Assembly: GCA_010025475.1 (NCBI GenBank)
Contig: RGTE01000011.1
Coordinates: forward strand, 1 to 18,781
Direction of reading: 5' to 3'
Length of the DNA stretch: 18,781 bases
Origin: Verrucomicrobiota bacterium
Lineage (GTDB): Bacteria > Verrucomicrobiota > Verrucomicrobiia > Methylacidiphilales > Verrucolacustridaceae
The notes under the pieces were generated by a model that saw only the letters and a list, made by a program, of their open reading frames with translations, ran no database searches and was not told where the DNA came from. A program made the position numbers and the translations under genes. Of this stretch, positions 7,518 through 14,249 are shown one piece after another. Every line of letters starts with the position of its first letter. Position 1 is the first letter of the stretch.

Positions 7518-8174
7518 GCCAGCCCTCCGAGACGCTTGTTGCATGACCTTGTCCAACATGGGCTCCGTCAACCGGCCGGTAAAAGTATTTTGCTGGCTGA
7601 CATGGTAGGAGCCGATGAGCCACTTGCCGTCCGGGAGCGCTACTTCCACCCCGTGGCCGAATCTCGGCTTGGGCCGGAGGCCAAAAAACCGGGCCACTGC
7701 CTCGAATCCGAAACCACCCAGCGCCAGATAAACCCGCGCTGCTTTCAGAAATTCGAGTTCTTTCCTGAAAAAGGGAGCGCAGTTGTCTCTCTCCCGGGTG
7801 GTCGGCCGGTTTCCCGGCGGGGCACACCTGACGGGAGCCGTGATCCAAACGTTTCGAAGTTTCAGACCATCCTCCCGGCCAATGCTTTCCGCCCGGCTTG
7901 CCCAACCGGCCTTCCACAGGGCCCGATAAAGCCAGCGCCCCGACTCATCCCCCGTAAACATCCGTCCGGTCCGGTTGGCGCCGTGTGCTCCCGGGGCCAG
8001 TCCGACCACCACGATTCGCGCATCTGGATCCCCCCAACCAGGCACCGGCTTCCCCCAATACGCCTCGTTCCGATAGGCGGCTTTTTTTTCCTTCGCCACT
8101 TGTTCCCGCCAGCGGACCAATCGGGAACATCGTCGGCAAGCGACGACTTCCTTCTGGAGACTTTCGAGGGTCAC
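7497..8174 (-). CDS. Family 5 uracil-DNA glycosylase (UDGb type)
   Basis: This base-excision repair enzyme removes uracil, and in this family often hypoxanthine and other damaged bases, from DNA. The start chosen is GTG at 8174, whose GTGA overlaps the DUF393 stop, giving 225 residues. Longer in-frame starts reach 8312 but would run deep into the upstream gene. Four cysteines, 13, 16, 117 and 132, match the 4Fe-4S ligands of family 4/5 glycosylases. Motif 1 is GLAPGAHGANRTGRMFTGD (58-76), with Ala/His where other families have a catalytic Asp or Asn. The second motif is HVSQQNTFTGRLT (191-203), where Val replaces the common Pro. It is cotranscribed with the DUF393 gene, and its last codons contain a tRNA promoter. 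Confidence 0.9.
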   Translation of the reverse strand: MTLESLQKEVVACRRCSRLVRWREQVAKEKKAAYRNEAYWGKPVPGWGDPDARIVVVGLAPGAHGANRTGRMFTGDESGRWLYRALWKAGWASRAESIGREDGLKLRNVWITAPVRCAPPGNRPTTRERDNCAPFFRKELEFLKAARVYLALGGFGFEAVARFFGLRPKPRFGHGVEVALPDGKWLIGSYHVSQQNTFTGRLTEPMLDKVMQQASRRAGLSGEEG

Positions 8175-8563
8175 CCTTGGGAGCGCGGAGAAGTTTGGCA
8201 GGAAGTGCGCCCCATCCAGCGGGAGATATGGTGCCGGTTTCGGGCGACCATCGCATAGCCCAAGGCCGCAAAAGGCGAGAACAGGGGAAAAAGAATCAGC
8301 CTGCCCATCCATCTCCAGCCGGGCACAAAGGTGAGGCAGTAACCGGTGGCTTCGGCCTTGCGGCGCAGCCTCCCTTCAGGCCCCAGCGCCTGAATCCCCT
8401 TGTCCGCCAAATTCCGGTCCACCATCGGAAATTTCTCCAGCGCCCGGTCATTCTGATAGGCCACCGCGTCAAAGGTCCCGGGCCGGGCCCGCGACAACAG
8501 CCAATCCACACTCCCTTGGCAAAACCCGCAGTCGGCATCGTAAAAAAGGGTTACCGGCGCCAT
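8171..8563 (-). CDS. DCC-family (DUF393) thiol-disulfide oxidoreductase-like protein
   Basis: This small predicted redox protein has 130 residues. The N-terminal FYDADCGFCQGSVDWLL carries the DxxCxxC pattern (Cys12, Cys15) that names the DCC family. The C-terminal part ends in YAMVARNRHHISRWMG, the usual family tail. A hydrophobic stretch near RLILFPLFSPFAALGYAMV may associate with membrane. Substrate and partner are unknown; family members are only inferred to act on disulfides. Its stop is coupled by GTGA to the uracil-DNA glycosylase. It diverges from the PsiE-like gene across about 110 bases (8564-8672), where no strong promoter consensus was seen on either strand. Confidence 0.85.
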   Translation of the reverse strand: MAPVTLFYDADCGFCQGSVDWLLSRARPGTFDAVAYQNDRALEKFPMVDRNLADKGIQALGPEGRLRRKAEATGYCLTFVPGWRWMGRLILFPLFSPFAALGYAMVARNRHHISRWMGRTSCQTSPRSQG

Positions 8564-8672
8564 CTCGTCAATTTACCGCAAAAAGTTCCTCTGCCCAATC
8601 CCGCCTTGCACCTGTCCCCTTCCACGGGAATTGGAATCTTGCCACTCACCCTTTTTGGTTCACGCTGACTCT

Positions 8673-9173
8673 GTGCCGAGTCTCCCCTCCCCCACGGTCG
8701 CCCAACGGTTTCTTCGCTTCATCAGCCGTGGGGAGGTGATTACCTACGGAGGCGTCGCCACCCTTCTCCTTTTTATTGCGGCGGCCATCGCCATTTATCT
8801 GGTCAAGTTTCTCATCCATTCCGCCGGCCAGCCTTTCTTCTCCATCCTCATCACCCTGATCAACGAGGTCTTGCTCATCATGATCGTGATGGAGTTGTTG
8901 CGCACCGTCACCCGGCTGCTGGTTTCCCCGGCCCACGACGTCGGCATTCAGGATCTCAATCCCTTCCTCGTCATCGCCGGAATCAGTGTCACCCGCCGAA
9001 TCCTCACCATTGGCGCCTCCCTTTCGGTCACGGAAACCGAGGGACAAACCTTGGAGCCTCTCAAGTTTCAGCACTACATGATTGAGTTGGTCATCAGCGG
9101 CCTGATTATCCTACTCGTGGCGGTCAGCCTCTGGCTGATCAATCGGCGTCCTGCTGGCCGCGCCAGCCGCTGA
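8673..9173 (+). CDS. PsiE-family membrane protein
   Basis: This is a small inner-membrane protein resembling the phosphate-starvation-inducible PsiE family, whose molecular function is not known. Four hydrophobic segments are visible: YGGVATLLLFIAAAIAIYLV, FSILITLINEVLLIMIVMELL, NPFLVIAGISVTRRILTIGA and IELVISGLIILLVAVSLWLI. The pattern of an ELLRTVTRLL segment, then NPFLVIAGISVTRRIL, then a last helix ending in LINRR fits PsiE well. GTG at 8673 gives 166 residues. TTG at 8631 would add 14 residues and cannot be excluded, since neither has a Shine-Dalgarno. Its 3' end is 4 bases from the convergent aldehyde dehydrogenase. No Pho-box was recognised. Confidence 0.78.
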   Translation: MPSLPSPTVAQRFLRFISRGEVITYGGVATLLLFIAAAIAIYLVKFLIHSAGQPFFSILITLINEVLLIMIVMELLRTVTRLLVSPAHDVGIQDLNPFLVIAGISVTRRILTIGASLSVTETEGQTLEPLKFQHYMIELVISGLIILLVAVSLWLINRRPAGRASR

Positions 9174-9177
9174 AATT

Positions 9178-10566
9178 CTAGCGCTGCTCCGGCAAGAGCA
9201 CGTAATCCGGAAAATTTCCCTTCAGACGCTCGCCGGGCGGGCCTTCGGTCACGGCCTCCACCAGGTATCGGCCACCTACAAAACATCCCTTCCACGACTG
9301 GCCAAAGCCGCCGAAACTTTCGTCGTTGTCCCCCCGGGACCGCACCTTGTTGTGGCCAAATTTGAAACAACGCAGGTCACCCGCCACCTGTTTGGCCAAA
9401 TTCGCGTCATCGGTGGCCAAGCTGGAAACCAGCGAGCCGTTGGACACGTTCATCTCCGCAATCATCTGATCGACGCTGTCCACCACCACCACGGAATCCA
9501 CCGGACCGAACGGCTCGCCGTGATACAACTTGCAGTTTCGCGGAAGGTTTAAGAGAGTCACGGGCGCGAGATAGGCCGAGTTGTCCTGGTTGGGCGTAAA
9601 ACGGGATTCGTCCAGGGAGCCCTCATACAGGGCCACGGCACCGCCAGCCACCGCCTCGCTGATCATCACGCGGAGCTCCTCCACCTTGCGGCTGTTGATC
9701 AGGGGGCCGTAATCCAACGCCGGCAACGGTTCCTCCTTTTTCTCCACCAGGAGCGGGTTGCCCACCTGAAGGGATTGGACCACTCCGAGATACATTTCCA
9801 GAAACTTGGGAAACAGGGAGCGCTGGACCACGTAGCGCGGGTAGGCCGTGCAACGTTGTTTGCCGTACTCGTACCCTTTCTTGATTTGGGCCGCCAGGTT
9901 CTTCCAGTCGGAAAAATCCCAAACGCCATAACAGTTCACCCCATCCATCTCCAGCATGTAGCGCTTCGAACGGTCATAGAACGCATTGGCGATTTCCCGG
10001 CCGTTGTTCTTTCCGCCCACGAAGGCCAGACAGGCGATGGCATCGTTGCGGACCAAGGCATCGCTTAACTCCCCGCCGGAACCGCTGACCAGACTGACGG
10101 GGAGCCCGCGGCGCCGGGCCAACGCCAAAGCCAACGTCACGGTGTGAATTCCCCCGTCGGTCGGAGTCTTGGCGATCACGGAATTTCCCGCCAAACATTG
10201 CACCAGGACGGCGTGCACCAGCACGGACATCGGATAGTTCCACGAGGCGATGTTGGAGATCAGCCCGATCGGACGCCGCCCATTCATCATTCCTTCGATC
10301 TCCTTGAGATACCAGCGCACCCCGGAAACGCAGCGCTCCACGCTCACCTTGCTTTGCGGATAAGGCTTGCCGATCTCCCAGACCAGGGTTTTGGCCAACA
10401 GGTCGGCGTGCTTTTCGATGTCGTCCAACGTCTCTGAAACCCGACGTCTCCGCTCGTCCAAATCCACCTGCGACCAGGTGTGGAACTCCTTTTCCGCCTG
10501 TTCGACCGCCTTGAGGGCGGCGTCCAGCTTGATCATGGGATAGCGGCCCAGCGGGGTCGCATCCAC
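9178..10566 (-). CDS. NAD(P)-dependent aldehyde dehydrogenase family protein, N-terminus probably longer
   Basis: This protein is predicted to oxidise an aldehyde to an acid with NAD(P). From GTG 10566 it has 462 residues. The nucleotide/active-site motif is SNIASWNYPMS (Asn110), the catalytic thiol is Cys239 in YGKQRCTAYPRYVV, and the general-base Glu206 lies in LEMDGVNCYGVW, where LELGGK is usual. YHGEPFGPVDS is the conserved C-terminal block. Several motifs are divergent, so the substrate cannot be named. The frame stays open upstream to a TGA at 10753-10755. It encodes a convincing ALDH N-terminal strand (NLYNLIGGQWGQPGHGK) without any ATG, GTG or TTG. The true start is therefore probably upstream, near 10710-10722, with an unusual codon or after an indel. 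Confidence 0.88.
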   Translation of the reverse strand: MDATPLGRYPMIKLDAALKAVEQAEKEFHTWSQVDLDERRRRVSETLDDIEKHADLLAKTLVWEIGKPYPQSKVSVERCVSGVRWYLKEIEGMMNGRRPIGLISNIASWNYPMSVLVHAVLVQCLAGNSVIAKTPTDGGIHTVTLALALARRRGLPVSLVSGSGGELSDALVRNDAIACLAFVGGKNNGREIANAFYDRSKRYMLEMDGVNCYGVWDFSDWKNLAAQIKKGYEYGKQRCTAYPRYVVQRSLFPKFLEMYLGVVQSLQVGNPLLVEKKEEPLPALDYGPLINSRKVEELRVMISEAVAGGAVALYEGSLDESRFTPNQDNSAYLAPVTLLNLPRNCKLYHGEPFGPVDSVVVVDSVDQMIAEMNVSNGSLVSSLATDDANLAKQVAGDLRCFKFGHNKVRSRGDNDESFGGFGQSWKGCFVGGRYLVEAVTEGPPGERLKGNFPDYVLLPEQR

Positions 10567-10799
10567 AGGACTCAGGAACAGTTTTCCATGTCCCGGTTGG
10601 CCCCATTGACCGCCGATCAGGTTATAGAGATTGCCTTCCGGCCCGTAGGCTTCCGGAGCCGCTTTGCGATGGTGCTCAATGAGAGAAGGCCAAGAGGCTT
10701 GGGGTGAAATAAATTTGCTCAGAAGGAAACAATAACCAACTTCCGCGTTTCGTCACGCTCCGGCTGGACGAACCGCCCTAGCCCCCGTAGTGCAGAGGC

Positions 10800-11561
10800 A
10801 TGCGCGAAGCCAAGTCTCTCACCCGGATCATGGCCAAGTTGCGCGGCCCGGGTGGCTGCCCTTGGGACCGAAAACAAACCCACCGCTCGCTCAAGCCGAT
10901 GATTCTCGAGGAGGTCTACGAGTTGCTCGAGGCCATTGATCAGGGGGACGATCATGCCCTCAAGGAGGAGCTCGGGGACGTGCTCCTCCATGTCCTCTTC
11001 CATGCCCAACTGGCCAGGGAACGGAGGGCCTTTGATTTCACGGCCGTGGCCAAGGAGCTGGCCGACAAGCTGGTCCGGCGGCATCCCCATGTCTTCGGCC
11101 AGGAAAAGCTGCGGAATCCTTCCCAAGTGCTTCGGCGCTGGCACCAGCTGAAACAGCAGGAAAAACCCTCCCGCAAAAGCTGTCTCGACGGCGTTCCGCT
11201 GAGCCTTCCCGCGTTGCTCTACGCCCAGAACCTGCAGAAGCGGGCCGCCCGCGCGGGTTTCGACTGGCCCGACCCAAAGAAAGGCGTTCCGGCAAAGATT
11301 CGGGAAGAAATCCGCGAACTCACCCGAACCCAATCGACCGGTCCCTCCTTTGGCCGGGAGTTGGGCGACGTGCTTTTCACCCTGGTGAACCTCGCGCGTC
11401 ATCGAAAGGTCGATGCAGAGACTGCCCTCCGGGACGCCGCGCGGCGTTTTCATACAAGGGTTCGGAAAGTGGAGACCCTCGCCGGTAAATTAGGAAGAAC
11501 CACCGATTCCATGACTCCGCAGCAGCTGGATAGGCTTTGGAAAAAGGCAAAGGCTCTGTAG
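10800..11561 (+). CDS. mazG: Nucleoside triphosphate pyrophosphohydrolase MazG
   Basis: MazG hydrolyses (d)NTPs to monophosphates and pyrophosphate, serving as a nucleotide-pool cleaner and, in E. coli, a modulator of ppGpp. The 253 residues match the two-domain bacterial form. The N-terminal domain opens with LRGPGGCPWDRKQTHRSLKP. It has the metal-binding EEVYELLEAI followed by EELGDVLLHVLFHAQLA, the ExxE...ExxD pattern. The C-terminal copy is REEIRELTRT with RELGDVLFTLVNLAR. KSCLDGVPLSLPALLYAQNLQKRAA is the conserved linker between the two. It starts at ATG 10800 behind a weak AGAGG. It is divergent from the aldehyde dehydrogenase and is the gene directly upstream of the rhodopsin. Confidence 0.96.
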   Translation: MREAKSLTRIMAKLRGPGGCPWDRKQTHRSLKPMILEEVYELLEAIDQGDDHALKEELGDVLLHVLFHAQLARERRAFDFTAVAKELADKLVRRHPHVFGQEKLRNPSQVLRRWHQLKQQEKPSRKSCLDGVPLSLPALLYAQNLQKRAARAGFDWPDPKKGVPAKIREEIRELTRTQSTGPSFGRELGDVLFTLVNLARHRKVDAETALRDAARRFHTRVRKVETLAGKLGRTTDSMTPQQLDRLWKKAKAL

Positions 11562-11623
11562 TTTTTACTTATTAAATAGTATTTTCTTTTCACAGGTTCC
11601 TCGTTGCGCAGAAGGATTTGCCC
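11562..11623 (+). promoter_or_regulatory. AT-rich leader of the rhodopsin gene with Shine-Dalgarno
   Basis: Directly after the mazG stop the composition switches to an almost pure A/T block (about 11562-11590), in sharp contrast to the surroundings. It is a likely promoter region for the rhodopsin. No well-spaced -35/-10 pair could be fixed. GAAGGA at 11611-11616 is a good ribosome binding site lying 7 bases before TTG 11624. That TTG is in a different frame from the rhodopsin. Confidence 0.45.
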
Positions 11624-11718
11624 TTGCGCGCCATCGTCTCACCTCCAAGTATCAACTCCCAAGCAAACGCCCTCACGGGCAAAAGGACCTTGTCGGGTTC
11701 ACCTTCTTCATCGGGACC

Positions 11719-12402
11719 ATGGCCATGTTTGCGGCTTCGGTCTTCTTCTTCTTCGAGCGGCAGACCGTCTCGGACAAGTGGAAGCTCTCGCTGCTTATCA
11801 GCGCCCTGATCACCACCATCGCCGCGGCCCATTACTGGTACATGCGCGAATTCTGGGTGAGCAACTTCAACGGCACCAACGCCGCCGTCGCTTCCCCCAC
11901 CGAGTTCCGCTACATCGACTGGCTCCTCACCGTGCCGTTGATGTGCACGGAGTTTTACCTCCTTCTCAAGGCGGCCGGAGCCAGCGTCAACATGCTGTGG
12001 CGGTTGATTGCCTATGCCGTCCTCATGCTGGTGGCGGGATACATCGGCGAGGTCTCCGCCAAGGTCGGTCACCCGATCCGGGGTTTTGAAAACTTCGGCT
12101 GGGGCGTGATCTCCACCGTGGGTTGGGCGGGCATCATCTATGAGATCTTCTTCGGGGAGGCCAAACAGCTGGCCGATGGCAGCAGCGACGCCAACGTCCG
12201 CCGCGCCTTCAACCTGCTCCGGGGCTTTGTGCTCATCGGCTGGGCCATCTACCCGATCGGGTATATGACCCTCCCGGGCAACGTTCTCAGCGGCTCGGTG
12301 GAACTCGCCTCCCGCATGAACGTGATCTACAACCTCGGCGACGCCATCAATAAGATCGGCTTCGGCCTGATCGTCTGGAATCTCGCCAAACGCGGCAAAT
12401 AA
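11719..12402 (+). CDS. Light-driven proton-pumping rhodopsin (proteorhodopsin/xanthorhodopsin-like), 5' end unresolved
   Basis: This retinal-binding seven-helix pump is predicted to export protons in light. Numbering from ATG 11719, FRYIDWLLTVPLMCTEFYL holds Arg64, proton acceptor Asp67, Thr71 and donor Glu78, the DTE set. His38 in HYWYMR matches proteorhodopsin His75. The retinal Schiff-base lysine is Lys212 in GDAINKIGFGLIVW. Met75 sits at tuning position 105, which favours green absorption. Gly129 in GWGVIST aligns with bacteriorhodopsin Trp138 and xanthorhodopsin Gly156. ATG 11719 falls inside helix A. The coding match continues upstream as QKDLVGFTFFIGT from about 11680 with no ATG, GTG or TTG in frame. 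A ribosome site and TTG at 11624 lie one frame away. A strong terminator follows, then blh. Confidence 0.93.
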   Translation: MAMFAASVFFFFERQTVSDKWKLSLLISALITTIAAAHYWYMREFWVSNFNGTNAAVASPTEFRYIDWLLTVPLMCTEFYLLLKAAGASVNMLWRLIAYAVLMLVAGYIGEVSAKVGHPIRGFENFGWGVISTVGWAGIIYEIFFGEAKQLADGSSDANVRRAFNLLRGFVLIGWAIYPIGYMTLPGNVLSGSVELASRMNVIYNLGDAINKIGFGLIVWNLAKRGK

Positions 12403-12416
12403 GATTCCTTTCGGTT

Positions 12417-12435
12417 CGCGGAAGGTTTTTCCGCG
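12417..12435 (+). other. Small stem-loop after the rhodopsin
   Basis: CGCGGAA and TTCCGCG form a perfect 7-bp stem with a 5-base loop, starting 14 bases after the rhodopsin stop. It stands just ahead of a much stronger terminator hairpin and may protect the transcript 3' end. It has no U tract of its own. Confidence 0.5.
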
Positions 12436-12440
12436 ATGCA

Positions 12441-12476
12441 ACGGGGGATCCCTGCGGGGATCCCCCGTTTCTTTTC
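12441..12476 (+). terminator. Strong rho-independent terminator between rhodopsin and blh
   Basis: ACGGGGGATCCC and GGGATCCCCCGT form a perfect 12-bp stem with a TGCG loop, followed by TTCTTTTC. This is the clearest intrinsic terminator in the window. It lies 38 bases after the rhodopsin stop and 42 bases before the blh start. Most rhodopsin transcripts should therefore end here, leaving blh at a lower level or on its own promoter. Confidence 0.88.
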
Positions 12477-12518
12477 TCCGGCTTTCCCCTGCACGCCAGC
12501 CTTCTTTAGTCTGAATTC

Positions 12519-13436
12519 ATGCCCGCCCGGCTTCGCCAGACCTTCCCTTGGTTCTGCGCCATCCTTCTTGGGCTGGCGGGGTTGCTTTTTCCCCGTGAAG
12601 CCGCCGCTGCCGCTCCCCTGTTCTTTCTCTCCTCCACGGTGGTGCTTGGGGTGCCTCATGGAGCCTGTGATCCCTGGGTCCCCGGCTGGCTTCTCCATCG
12701 ACCTTCCCGGCTCCCTTTCTTGGCTGTCTTCTTTGCTTTCTACCTTTCGATTTCTTTTCTTTATCTGCTGGTTTGGAAAGCGGCTCCGGTCGCGGCCACT
12801 CTCCTTTTTCTTTTCCTGACCGCTTGGCACTGGGGTACCGCAGATGCCTCTCTCCTGTTTCCACCCGGCTTGCGATGGCTGATGTTCGGCTTGGGCCGGG
12901 GCTTCTGGGTCATGCTGGGCCCTTTCGCCTTTCATACTGCAGAGGCTTGGCGGGTGGTCACCCTCATGGCTCCGGATGCTGGATCAGCCCCCTCCTCCAT
13001 TCTGTTCCAATATCTCCTGCTCCTTCCCTTTCTCCTCACCCTGGTTGCCCGGCCAAATTGGATGGAGTGGGGGGAAACCCTGCTCCTACTCCTTCTCTTG
13101 GCGCTTACCCCGCCCCTCGTTGGGGTGGGCACCTATTTCATCGCCTTCCATGCCTGGCGCCACCTGCTCCGCTTGGCCGAAATACGTGACCAACTTCCCC
13201 CCGATCAATCCGTCCGCATCTGGCTCCATTCCTTGGGTAGGCTTCTTCTTTTTGCGGTTCCCCTCACGCTGATCACTTTGGCCCTTTTGCCTGCCCTGCC
13301 CCGCTTTCTCCACCTCCACCCGGTCAATGCAGAGGGCTGGGTCGGCCCTTATTTGATTCTTCTGGCTGTCTTAACGCTACCCCACGCGCTGTTGGTTGGA
13401 TGGGTGGATTGGAAATCTTTAAGTTTAAAGCGTTGA
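12519..13436 (+). CDS. blh: Brp/Blh-family beta-carotene 15,15'-dioxygenase (retinal synthesis)
   Basis: Blh cleaves beta-carotene to two retinal molecules, supplying the rhodopsin chromophore. The 305-residue polytopic membrane protein carries the family histidines. They are His47 in GVPHGACDPW (usually PHGALD), His104 in TAWHWGTADA (usually WHFGxxD), His211 and His215 in YFIAFHAWRHLL, and His289 in TLPHALL. About eight hydrophobic segments are visible. Several motif positions are divergent (Cys for Leu after PHGA, Trp for Phe in WHWG), but the iron-ligand histidines are kept. It follows the rhodopsin on the same strand, a known pairing. No carotenoid synthesis genes are in the window, so beta-carotene must come from elsewhere. 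The start is ATG 12519 with no obvious Shine-Dalgarno. Confidence 0.93.
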   Translation: MPARLRQTFPWFCAILLGLAGLLFPREAAAAAPLFFLSSTVVLGVPHGACDPWVPGWLLHRPSRLPFLAVFFAFYLSISFLYLLVWKAAPVAATLLFLFLTAWHWGTADASLLFPPGLRWLMFGLGRGFWVMLGPFAFHTAEAWRVVTLMAPDAGSAPSSILFQYLLLLPFLLTLVARPNWMEWGETLLLLLLLALTPPLVGVGTYFIAFHAWRHLLRLAEIRDQLPPDQSVRIWLHSLGRLLLFAVPLTLITLALLPALPRFLHLHPVNAEGWVGPYLILLAVLTLPHALLVGWVDWKSLSLKR

Positions 13437-13448
13437 CTGCCAATAGTT

Positions 13449-13475
13449 AGTGAAATTCCCTCTTTAATTTTCACT
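13449..13475. promoter_or_regulatory. Inverted repeat upstream of the TPR gene
   Basis: AGTGAAA and TTTCACT form a 7-base inverted repeat separated by 13 bases in an AT-rich stretch between blh and the TPR gene. A second palindrome, CTTTAAGTTTAAAG, covers the last blh codons (13417-13430). Either could be an operator or a weak 3' hairpin of blh. The sequence alone does not decide. Confidence 0.35.
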
Positions 13476-13481
13476 GCATTT

Positions 13482-13994
13482 GTGATAAGATTTAGCGTGA
13501 GCGGGTTAAGTCAGATTCGTGAAGATTTTAAACGCGCCGAATGTGCGGTAGGATACGCCAACCTCGGCATGGTCAACGATGCCTTGGAGGAGTTGGAGCA
13601 CCTCTCCCCCTCCATGGCTGCGGATGGCGGCGTGATGGAATTTAAACTGCGCCTTCTGGAACGGGCCCAGAAATGGCCGGACGCGGCTTCCCTCGCCGCC
13701 AGACTTGCCTCTTCCCACCCCAACGAAGCCCGCTGGTTTGTGGCTTGGGCGTTTGCCAAGCGCCGGAGCGACTCCTTGGAAACCGCCTCCAAAATTCTCT
13801 CGGAAGCGGCTTCCCTCCATCCCAAGGATCCTCTTATCCAGTTCAACCTTGGCTGCTATGCAGCCCAGCGGGGCGATCTTAACGCCGCCCAGACCTTTGT
13901 TCGCCGCGCCATCGAACTTGATCACGGCATGGAGAAACTTGCTCACGAGGATCCGGATCTTGAACCTCTCCGTCAGGCTCACTTGATCGACTAG
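13482..13994 (+). CDS. Tetratricopeptide-repeat protein, function unknown
   Basis: This is a cytosolic protein of about 170 residues made of helical TPR-like repeats, without signal peptide or membrane helix. The repeats include ECAVGYANLGMVNDALEELE, a middle pair around WPDAASLAARLASSHPNEARW, and a clear last TPR, PLIQFNLGCYAAQRGDLNAA. It ends with ELDHGMEKLAHEDPDLEPLR, a tail often seen on short bacterial TPR proteins. Such proteins mediate protein-protein contacts; no partner can be named. GTG 13482 is taken as the start, and GTG 13497 is equally possible. Neither has a good ribosome site. It is a single gene facing a convergent phosphatase operon. Confidence 0.8.
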   Translation: MIRFSVSGLSQIREDFKRAECAVGYANLGMVNDALEELEHLSPSMAADGGVMEFKLRLLERAQKWPDAASLAARLASSHPNEARWFVAWAFAKRRSDSLETASKILSEAASLHPKDPLIQFNLGCYAAQRGDLNAAQTFVRRAIELDHGMEKLAHEDPDLEPLRQAHLID

Positions 13995-14004
13995 TCAGTT
14001 CCTA

Positions 14005-14035
14005 CAGCGGAATCCTTATCTCGTTTTTTCCGCTG
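14005..14035. other. Stem-loop between convergent genes
   Basis: CAGCGGAA and TTCCGCTG form a perfect 8-bp stem around a 15-base loop, where the TPR gene and the leftward small gene meet. It covers the last codons of the latter. Neither side has a U tract after the stem, so a bidirectional terminator role is only possible. Confidence 0.35.
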
Positions 14036-14249
14036 CCTCCAATTCCACCAAAAATTGCCTGACCTCGGCTGCTTTTTCATCCGGCAGTTCCTTGTAGCTG
14101 CAACCGAACCTCTCTTTCACGCATCCCGCCACATGGGCGTGGGGGTTTCTTCCGGCCGGATGCCGGGGATCCGGCCTCAGCAGCCCCGAGAGGCGATCGC
14201 CAACCGCCTGCATTTCAGCCCAGATTTGTTTGCGCAGATCGGGGCTCAC
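14016..14249 (-). CDS. Small protein of unknown function coupled to the SpoIIE phosphatase
   Basis: This 77-residue acidic/basic helical protein is not recognised with confidence. Its GTG start overlaps the phosphatase TGA as GTGA, so translation is probably coupled. The central AHVAGCVKERFGCSYKELPDEKAAEVRQFL resembles the His...FG..YK.LP...FL pattern at the C-terminus of phage antirepressor ORF6C-type domains. No DNA-binding partner domain is present, so that resemblance is weak. A role as regulator or substrate of the phosphatase is inferred only from coupling. No signal peptide or membrane segment is seen. Confidence 0.65.
   Translation of the reverse strand: MSPDLRKQIWAEMQAVGDRLSGLLRPDPRHPAGRNPHAHVAGCVKERFGCSYKELPDEKAAEVRQFLVELEAAEKTR

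Noticed and set aside
9178..10566. Aldehyde dehydrogenase as a retinal dehydrogenase linked to the rhodopsin cassette
   Set aside because: It is on the opposite strand, separated by mazG, and nothing in its motifs points to retinal.
11590..12441. 283-codon open frame antisense to the rhodopsin
   Set aside because: The His/Gly/Asp-rich translation has no recognisable fold, and the opposite strand carries a clear rhodopsin.
13433..13461. TTGACT at the blh stop as the -35 of the TPR gene promoter
   Set aside because: No acceptable -10 hexamer occurs 16-18 bases downstream.
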